From an uncultured bacterium (GTDB lineage: Bacteria; Bacteroidota; Bacteroidia; Chitinophagales; CAIODY01): a stretch of DNA of 6,791 nt. Both the position numbers and the translations under genes were made by a program. Positions 1 to 4,732 of the stretch are shown here, in pieces. The stretch is from contig CAIQHW010000205.1 in the NCBI GenBank assembly GCA_903871715.1, positions 1 through 6,791 of the forward strand, read 5' to 3'. The notes below the pieces were generated by a model. That model saw nothing but the letters and a program-made list of their open reading frames with translations, searched no databases and was not told the DNA's origin. Positions within the stretch are counted from its first letter, which is position 1, and the number at the start of each line of letters is the position of its first letter.

Positions 1-71
1 AATCAACGATGGGCGATATTGAAGCTTTGAGTAAGTTGAAAGAAAATATGGACAAGAACGAATCGAAGTAA
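1..71 (+). CDS. C-terminal end of an unidentified protein (5' truncated by window)
   Basis: The frame with codons starting at position 3 reads STMGDIEALSKLKENMDKNE followed by SK and a TAA stop at 69-71. The tail is rich in Lys, Glu, Asn and Asp and looks like a soluble, helical C-terminus. A strong terminator stem starts 18 bp after the stop, which supports this being the genuine 3' end of a + strand gene. Only 22 full codons are visible, so the product cannot be named. The opposite strand is also open here, but that frame would run through the terminator stem and into the next gene, so I prefer this reading. Confidence 0.55.
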   Translation, partial: STMGDIEALSKLKENMDKNESK

Positions 72-89
72 TACTTGTTCAACATTTTT

Positions 90-130
90 AAAACAGGCAC
101 TGTGAGCAATCGCAGTGCCTGTTTTGTTTT
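90..130 (+). terminator. Rho-independent terminator with GNRA tetraloop
   Basis: AAACAGGCACTG (91-102) is perfectly complementary to CAGTGCCTGTTT (113-124). The stem extends inward through a T-G wobble, a G-C pair and an A-T pair to a GCAA loop (106-109), and outward by A90-T125. It is followed by TTTTGTTTT on the + strand. On the - strand no T-tract follows the stem, so it terminates mainly + strand transcription from the upstream gene. It also separates that gene from the beta-mannosidase, which therefore needs its own promoter. Confidence 0.9.
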
Positions 131-173
131 GCAACCTTTTTTTAAACTTTAAATGTATAGCGCAATTCTTTTT

Positions 174-181
174 TATTTTTA
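174..181 (+). promoter_or_regulatory. Possible -7 element (TATTTTTA) just before the beta-mannosidase start
   Basis: TATTTTTA matches the Bacteroidota -7 consensus TAnnTTTG at all fixed positions except the last (A instead of G). It ends 4 nt before the ATG at 186, so if used it would give a leaderless or nearly leaderless mRNA. No convincing TTTG -33 element lies at the right spacing; the nearest is TTTA at 148-151, 22 nt upstream. The same octamer precedes dapD. In such AT-rich DNA this could be chance. Confidence 0.25.
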
Positions 182-185
182 CAAC

Positions 186-263
186 ATGCTGCATCGAAGA
201 AAACCTTTCAAACTTTTTCTCTTCACCATTTTTTTGTGGTGTTTTTCGCAACATATTTTTGCA
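186..263 (+). other. Signal peptide of the beta-mannosidase
   Basis: Residues 1-26 counted from ATG 186 form a Sec/SPI signal: an Arg/Lys-rich n-region (HRRK), a hydrophobic core of about 11 residues, and a cleavage site IFA before QE. The enzyme is thus predicted in the periplasm or outside the cell. No T9SS sorting domain is present at its C-terminus, so the periplasm is the likelier location. Confidence 0.8.
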
Positions 264-2405
264 CAAGAAATATCGCAAAGCCTTAATTCATCAGCATCAC
301 AGCATTGGCAATTTTATTGTACCACCAATTCTACAATTGGAAAAGCTGGAGAAAAATTTCCAGCCAAAGTTCCTGGCACTATTCATTTAGATTTGTTGGA
401 TAATAAATTAATCCCCGACCCATTTTATGCTGACAATGAAAAGCGCTTGCAATGGATTGATACCTTGGATTGGGTGTATGAAACTACATTTGATGTTGAT
501 TCCAACTTGTTTAAACAAAACAATATTGAACTGCAATTTGACGGCTTAGATACTTATGGTGATGTGTATTTGAATGATGAATTAATTGCTAGGTCAGAAA
601 ATATGTTTTGTGGTTTTGCATCAGACCAAGCCGTAAAAGAAAATCTTCGAGAGAAGAATAATGCCTTGAAAATTGTTTTTCATTCAACACAAAAAGAAGC
701 AAAAAATAGAGCCGATTGTTTTAGAAAAAAAGTAAAAATGGAACTTCCCGAAATGGAAAGAGTTTTTGTTCGCAAAGCGCAATACCAGTTTGGGTGGGAT
801 TTTGCGCCGAGATTTTTGGGTTGTGGAATTTGGAGGTCTGTTCGACTTTTCAGTCGTTGTGCATTTGACGATTGTTTTACTAATCCATATTTGGAAATTA
901 AAACAAAACGAATTGCTAATGATACAGCATTTATGAGTTTAACTGGCGAAGTTCATGGATACATTCCTGAAGAAAAAAACAAAGTCTATTTTAAAGTTTA
1001 TCAAGACGGAAAAAAAGTAGCATCAGGAATTGACAGTTTGAAAGACATATATGGTCAGCGACAAAAATACTTTGGTATTGACTTTAACATTATCCATCCA
1101 AACCTTTGGTGGTGCAATGGAGAAGGCAAACCTATTTTCAATAAATTTATTGTTGCAATTTCTTTTGATGGAAAAAACTATACTAATCATGAAATTAGTG
1201 TAGCAATTAAAACGTCAGAATTTGTTCATCAAAAAGATTCCATCGGTGAATCATTTTATTTCAAATTGAATGGCAAACCAATTTTTATTAAAGGTGCAAA
1301 TTGGGTTCCTGCTGATGTTTTTTTGCCAAGAGTTTCTCACGAAAAATATCGAACTCTCTTAACTGCTGCAAAAGATGCAGGCATGAATATGCTTAGGGTT
1401 TGGGGTGGTGGAATTTATGAAGATGAATATTTTTACGACCTCTGTGATTCACTGGGTATCATGGTTTGGCAGGATTGGATGTATGCTTGCGCTCCTTATC
1501 CATTCAATATGAATGATGAAAATGAAAATAGGAATATAGGTATGGGATACATAGATTGCATTGCTACGAAAGGTATATATTCATTTTGGAATGAGAGAGT
1601 TCCAGTTTTATCCAACTTAATGTTGCATCCATGCGTTACACTTTGGTGCGGTAATAACGAAATTGAAGAAGGTTGGAATAATTGGGGTTGGAAAGAACAA
1701 CTTTATAAATCAGATTCTGTTAAAGTGGAACTTCTTAAAAATAACATGGATGAAGTGTTTAATGCTAATTGGGGAGATAATTACATCCCCTCTTCCCCAA
1801 AATTTGGTTGGGGACACAAAGAAAGTTTATCTGATGGAGACAGCCACTACTGGGGTGTTTGGTGGGGAATGGAACCTTATGAAATGTACAAAAAACGTGT
1901 GCCTCGTTTTGCCAGCGAATATGGAATGCAAAGTTTACCTTGCCTCGAAACGATTCGAAAATTTGCGGCTGATTCTTCCTTAAGAATTAATTCCGTTGCC
2001 TTACGCAATCATCAAAAACATCCAACAGGTTTTGAAAATTTGGATGGCTATTTGAAATATTATGGCTTCAAAGTAAATGGTGGATTAGTAAAAGGAAGAA
2101 AAGTAATTTCGGAATATGGCAAGGGAAATCCTGATGAAATGGATTCAACTTGGTCTGCAAAAAATTATCACAATCCATCCATAAAGGAATTTGAAGATTA
2201 CATCAATGCTACGCAACAATTACAAGCCGATGCTTTGAAAACCGCTATCACAGCGCACATGCAAGCCCAGCCAAGATGTATGGGAACAATTATTTGGCAA
2301 CTAAATGATTGTTGGCCCGGAGCCAGTTGGAGCTTGATTGATTATTACGGCAATAAGAAAAAGGCGTATTACGAAGTGCAGAAGTTGTTTGCTGAAAAGA
2401 AATAA
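186..2405 (+). CDS. Exported GH2 beta-mannosidase lacking the usual C-terminal Ig-like domains
   Basis: This is a glycoside hydrolase family 2 beta-mannosidase, a retaining enzyme that removes terminal beta-mannose from mannans, manno-oligosaccharides or N-glycan cores. I chose ATG 186 (739 aa) over the in-frame ATG 153 because it puts a classical signal peptide at the N-terminus: basic HRRKPFK, hydrophobic LFLFTIFLWCF, and likely cleavage after IFA (residue 26). Cys19 lacks a proper lipobox, so it is not a lipoprotein. Family signatures are PGTIHLDLLDNKLIPDPFY and RKAQYQFGWDFAPR in the N-terminal jelly-roll domain, then an Ig-like domain (about 220-340). The TIM barrel begins near FVHQKD (346) and contains WGGGIYEDEY (from 406). 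The acid/base is Glu492 in WCGNNE and the nucleophile is Glu578 in ASEYG. WQLNDCWPGASW starts at 704, and only 24 residues follow it. Family members I know are about 820-860 aa, so about 100 or more residues of C-terminal Ig-like domain are absent. About 35 extra residues follow Tyr626. Function is confident; natural substrate is not. Confidence 0.93.
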   Translation: MLHRRKPFKLFLFTIFLWCFSQHIFAQEISQSLNSSASQHWQFYCTTNSTIGKAGEKFPAKVPGTIHLDLLDNKLIPDPFYADNEKRLQWIDTLDWVYETTFDVDSNLFKQNNIELQFDGLDTYGDVYLNDELIARSENMFCGFASDQAVKENLREKNNALKIVFHSTQKEAKNRADCFRKKVKMELPEMERVFVRKAQYQFGWDFAPRFLGCGIWRSVRLFSRCAFDDCFTNPYLEIKTKRIANDTAFMSLTGEVHGYIPEEKNKVYFKVYQDGKKVASGIDSLKDIYGQRQKYFGIDFNIIHPNLWWCNGEGKPIFNKFIVAISFDGKNYTNHEISVAIKTSEFVHQKDSIGESFYFKLNGKPIFIKGANWVPADVFLPRVSHEKYRTLLTAAKDAGMNMLRVWGGGIYEDEYFYDLCDSLGIMVWQDWMYACAPYPFNMNDENENRNIGMGYIDCIATKGIYSFWNERVPVLSNLMLHPCVTLWCGNNEIEEGWNNWGWKEQLYKSDSVKVELLKNNMDEVFNANWGDNYIPSSPKFGWGHKESLSDGDSHYWGVWWGMEPYEMYKKRVPRFASEYGMQSLPCLETIRKFAADSSLRINSVALRNHQKHPTGFENLDGYLKYYGFKVNGGLVKGRKVISEYGKGNPDEMDSTWSAKNYHNPSIKEFEDYINATQQLQADALKTAITAHMQAQPRCMGTIIWQLNDCWPGASWSLIDYYGNKKKAYYEVQKLFAEKK

Positions 2406-2409
2406 TTTG

Positions 2410-2424
2410 CGCCAAAGTTTGGCG
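2410..2424. repeat. Short inverted repeat sharing an arm with the larger palindrome
   Basis: CGCCAAA (2410-2416) and TTTGGCG (2418-2424) are perfect inverted arms around a single G. The right arm is also part of the larger palindrome at 2415-2447, which carries a third CGCCAAA copy at 2438-2444. The middle arm can therefore pair with the left or the right copy, but not both. Confidence 0.75.
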
Positions 2425-2447
2425 AACTTTAAAAGTTCGCCAAACTT
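2415..2447. terminator. Perfect 16-bp palindrome at a convergent junction, probable bidirectional terminator
   Basis: AAGTTTGGCGAACTTT (2415-2430) and AAAGTTCGCCAAACTT (2432-2447) are exact reverse complements around one base (A2431). The palindrome starts 10 bp after the mannosidase stop and overlaps the TGA stop of the - strand flavoprotein gene (2447-2449) by one base. Position between convergent genes fits a shared terminator. No long T-tract follows the stem on either strand, so it could instead be a dispersed palindromic repeat or an mRNA-stabilising hairpin. Confidence 0.7.
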
Positions 2448-3697
2448 CAATTTGAAAACAACAATCGAAAATAAAACGAAGGTTTTTTCAATTGCGCTCT
2501 TACATTTACATCGTCAAACATACACATCAAAGTATCTCTCAACAGCTGATTGTTGTTCGATTTTTTTACAATAAAATTAAACAACCAAGGAAAGTTAACG
2601 AGTTGTTGCATACGATAACTTAATTGCAATTCGCCACCCAATTTTTTGTAAATTTCTTGGTCATAATTTTTCAATTCTTTTGCCGAAAAATTATTTTCTT
2701 CGATGGATTTTTTTGCCTGCAATGCAGCAATTTCGGCACTCCACAGGGCATTGCCCACGCCTTCGCCCGTGAATGGGTCAATCAACGAAGCAGCATCACC
2801 CAGCAACAAAAAATTATCGCCACTCAATTTTCTTTTTCGGCTGCCCAGCGGCAATCCATAACCTTTTATATCGTCAACCAATTCGGCATTTTTAAATCTT
2901 TCTTTTAAATTGGGTAAAGTGGAAATGATGTGCAACATCTCTTTTTTTAGGTTCACTTTTTTGTTGCTCACATAATCGCTGCGCATGCCCACACCCACGT
3001 TTGCCATGCCGTTGGGCAATGGAAAAATCCAAAAATAACCAGGTAAAAATTCTTTCAAAAAATGTAGTTCAATAAAATTGTGTTCGCTTAATCCACTCAC
3101 ATTTTTGTAGTAAGCCCGTAAACCAGCGCAATAATGTTTCGGCTCCATTTCGATGCCACCAATTTTCTTACTAAACTGCGACTGTGCGCCATTTGCTGCC
3201 ATCACCAAATTTGTTTTGCACACAAAACTATCGTCTTCATTTTTTAATAACCAACCATCATTTTGTTTTTCAAAAGAAGTAATGTTGGTGTTTTCAAACA
3301 ACTGAATCAACGGTTGTTTTTTTACTTCGTTTATCAAAAAATTATCAAAATCAATTCGCTTACTCACAAAGCCCGGAGCGGTTTTGTTCGTTTCAAAATC
3401 TTTTTTAAAAGGTAGTTTTATACTTTGCAAATTAGGCGCAACAAACTCAACACCATAGCATGGCACTTGAATATTTGTTTGCAAAAATTGCGCTGAAAAA
3501 TCTGGAATGATTTTGCTTAAAGTTTCCACCACTTTACCACTTAGTGCATCGCCGCAAATTTTATCTCGTGGAAATTTTGCTTTGTCCATCAACACCGATG
3601 CAATGCCCATTTTTGCCAGCAACAATGCGGCTGTTGCGCCTGCCGGTCCTGCGCCGATAATAGAAATTTTTGAAGCAATCAATTTTAATTTTTTCAC
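2447..3697 (-). CDS. FAD-dependent oxidoreductase, geranylgeranyl-reductase (GGR/FixC) family
   Basis: This is a flavoprotein of the geranylgeranyl reductase/FixC superfamily, which uses FAD and an external electron donor to reduce isoprenoid or other lipid-like double bonds or related substrates. In the 416-aa reading the dinucleotide-binding motif GAGPAG is at 15-20, with Asp38 ending the second strand (VLMD). KICGDA (46-51) matches the family Cys-Gly motif near the flavin, PGYFWIFPLPNGMANVGVG begins near 219 (family PxxYxWxFP), and GDAASLIDPFTGEG at 300-313 is the second FAD-binding motif. Length is normal for the family. No ATG exists upstream of the Rossmann motif in this frame. I chose GTG at 3697 (MKKLKLIASKISIIGAG); TTG at 3727 or 3682 is possible. 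It converges with the mannosidase gene and diverges from dapD. The substrate cannot be deduced from sequence; many bacterial members are orphan enzymes. Confidence 0.9.
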   Translation of the reverse strand: MKKLKLIASKISIIGAGPAGATAALLLAKMGIASVLMDKAKFPRDKICGDALSGKVVETLSKIIPDFSAQFLQTNIQVPCYGVEFVAPNLQSIKLPFKKDFETNKTAPGFVSKRIDFDNFLINEVKKQPLIQLFENTNITSFEKQNDGWLLKNEDDSFVCKTNLVMAANGAQSQFSKKIGGIEMEPKHYCAGLRAYYKNVSGLSEHNFIELHFLKEFLPGYFWIFPLPNGMANVGVGMRSDYVSNKKVNLKKEMLHIISTLPNLKERFKNAELVDDIKGYGLPLGSRKRKLSGDNFLLLGDAASLIDPFTGEGVGNALWSAEIAALQAKKSIEENNFSAKELKNYDQEIYKKLGGELQLSYRMQQLVNFPWLFNFIVKKSNNNQLLRDTLMCMFDDVNVRAQLKKPSFYFRLLFSN

Positions 3698-3763
3698 AAA
3701 GAAAAACTTTATTGGCTGGCTTCGCAACTGTTTTATTTTCTTTGCAAAAAAATATTTTTAGCC
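3698..3763. promoter_or_regulatory. Divergent intergenic region between flavoprotein gene and dapD
   Basis: This AT-rich gap must hold the promoters of both divergent genes if each is transcribed separately. On the + strand TATTTTTA (3753-3760) resembles the Bacteroidota -7 box TAnnTTTG and ends 3 nt before the dapD ATG. On the - strand TATTTTTTTG (3754-3745) is a looser variant with two extra bases. The two overlap at 3753-3754. Neither has a clear -33 TTTG partner at the usual spacing, so the exact promoters remain uncertain. Confidence 0.35.
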
Positions 3764-4570
3764 ATGAAAGAAATGATTGAACAAGCTTGGGAAAATAGAG
3801 AGTTGTTGAAAAACGGTGCCACAGTGCAAGCCATTGAACAAGTGATAGAAGATTTAGACAATGGCAAAATACGAGTAGCAGAGCCAACTTCGAGCGGTTG
3901 GCAAGTGAACGATTGGATAAAAAAGGCAGTGATTTTATATTTTCCAATTCGGCAAATGTCAACCATTGAAGTAGGTATTTTTGAATTTCACGACAAAATG
4001 AAATTGAAAAATAACTATGCCCAAAAAGGTGTAAGAGTGGTGCCACATGCTGTAGCCCGCTATGGTGCTTACTTAGCAAAGGGTGTGATTATGATGCCAT
4101 CTTATGTAAACATTGGTGCTTATGTGGATGAAGGCACGATGGTAGACACTTGGGCAACGGTAGGAAGCTGTGCCCAGATTGGCAAACATGTGCATTTAAG
4201 TGGCGGAGTGGGCATTGGTGGTGTGTTAGAGCCTGTGCAAGCTGCGCCTGTAATTATTGAAGATAACTGTTTTGTAGGCTCACGATGTATTGTGGTAGAA
4301 GGCGTAAGAGTGTGTAGCGAAGCAGTGTTAGGTGCAAATGTGGTGCTGACTGCATCTACCAAAATTATCGATGTAACAGGCAACGAACCTTTGGAATATA
4401 AAGGCATTGTGCCTGAAAGAAGTGTGGTGATTCCGGGCAGCTACAACAAACAATATCCTGCTGGGCAATATCAAGTGCCATGTGCTTTAATTATTGGCAA
4501 ACGAAAAGCATCAACTGATAAAAAAACTGCGCTGAATGATGCTTTGAGAGATTATGGAGTGAGTGTTTAA
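3764..4570 (+). CDS. dapD: 2,3,4,5-tetrahydropyridine-2,6-dicarboxylate N-succinyltransferase
   Basis: DapD transfers succinyl from succinyl-CoA to tetrahydrodipicolinate, the committed step of the succinylase branch of lysine and meso-diaminopimelate synthesis in the cytoplasm. The 268-aa product has the usual length (E. coli about 274) and architecture. A helical N-terminal domain (about 1-105) carries WQVNDWIKKAVILYF (46-60). It is followed by a left-handed beta-helix of hexapeptide repeats (about 107-205) and a C-terminal tail. The signature MPSYVNIGAYVDEGTMVDTW (111-130), followed by ATVGSCAQIGKHVHLSGGVG (131-150), is almost identical to the E. coli enzyme as I recall it. ATG 3764 gives the standard N-terminus. 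There is no Shine-Dalgarno sequence, normal for Bacteroidota. The gene appears monocistronic: a divergent neighbour upstream, and a promoter of its own for the next gene. Its presence implies that this organism makes DAP by succinylation rather than only through the direct aminotransferase route. Confidence 0.97.
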   Translation: MKEMIEQAWENRELLKNGATVQAIEQVIEDLDNGKIRVAEPTSSGWQVNDWIKKAVILYFPIRQMSTIEVGIFEFHDKMKLKNNYAQKGVRVVPHAVARYGAYLAKGVIMMPSYVNIGAYVDEGTMVDTWATVGSCAQIGKHVHLSGGVGIGGVLEPVQAAPVIIEDNCFVGSRCIVVEGVRVCSEAVLGANVVLTASTKIIDVTGNEPLEYKGIVPERSVVIPGSYNKQYPAGQYQVPCALIIGKRKASTDKKTALNDALRDYGVSV

Positions 4571-4605
4571 AATAATTTGATGAGGTGATAATGTGTTGAT
4601 TTGCT

Positions 4606-4630
4606 AATTTCAAAATTGAAATTTTGTTTT
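4606..4630 (+). terminator. Weak AT-rich hairpin, possible dapD terminator
   Basis: AATTTCAA (4606-4613) and TTGAAATT (4616-4623) form an 8-bp stem, followed by TTGTTTT. It lies 35 bp after the dapD stop. The stem holds only two G-C pairs and is weak. Its tail overlaps the TTTG element of the next promoter. Confidence 0.35.
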
Positions 4631-4652
4631 CAAAAAATTACAGATAACTTTG
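4622..4652 (+). promoter_or_regulatory. Bacteroidota-type promoter (TTTG / TAnnTTTG) for the T9SS-exported protein gene
   Basis: TTTG at 4623-4626 and TAACTTTG at 4645-4652 are separated by 18 nt. Together they match the -33 TTTG and -7 TAnnTTTG elements read by the Bacteroidota housekeeping sigma factor. Transcription would start near 4656, giving a leader of about 20 nt before ATG 4676. This is the best promoter match in the window. Confidence 0.65.
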
Positions 4653-4675
4653 TTGATCATAAAATTTAATACTCC

Positions 4676-4732
4676 ATGAAAAAACTTTTTTACTCCATCA
4701 TTTTTTGTTTGTTTTTTAATGCTGCATTTGCA
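4676..4732 (+). other. Signal peptide of the T9SS substrate
   Basis: Residues 1-19 comprise two Lys, a hydrophobic stretch LFYSIIFCLFF and an AFA cleavage motif before TNYYW. Cys11 is inside the hydrophobic core and has no lipobox, so this is a signal peptidase I signal. A Sec signal is required for T9SS cargo, consistent with the C-terminal sorting domain start. Confidence 0.9.

Noticed and set aside
153..185. Upstream in-frame ATG at 153 as the mannosidase start
   Set aside because: It would add MYSAILFYFYN ahead of a complete, well-formed signal peptide that begins at ATG 186; the extra residues have no family support.
3..278. Open frame of 91 codons on the - strand at the left edge
   Set aside because: It runs through the terminator stem and into the signal-peptide region of the mannosidase, has no recognisable domain, and conflicts with two better-supported + strand genes.
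2406..2460. Frameshifted C-terminal remnant of the mannosidase
   Set aside because: The sequence after the stop is a palindrome followed directly by the conserved end of the convergent flavoprotein gene; no Ig-like coding remnant is visible.
3561..4079. 172-codon - strand open frame spanning the divergent region
   Set aside because: It overlaps both dapD and the conserved N-terminus of the flavoprotein in other frames, and has no recognisable family features.
4120..4407. 95-codon open frame antisense to dapD
   Set aside because: It mirrors the beta-helix coding region of dapD, where conserved hexapeptide codons keep the opposite strand open; its Thr/Pro-rich product resembles nothing known.
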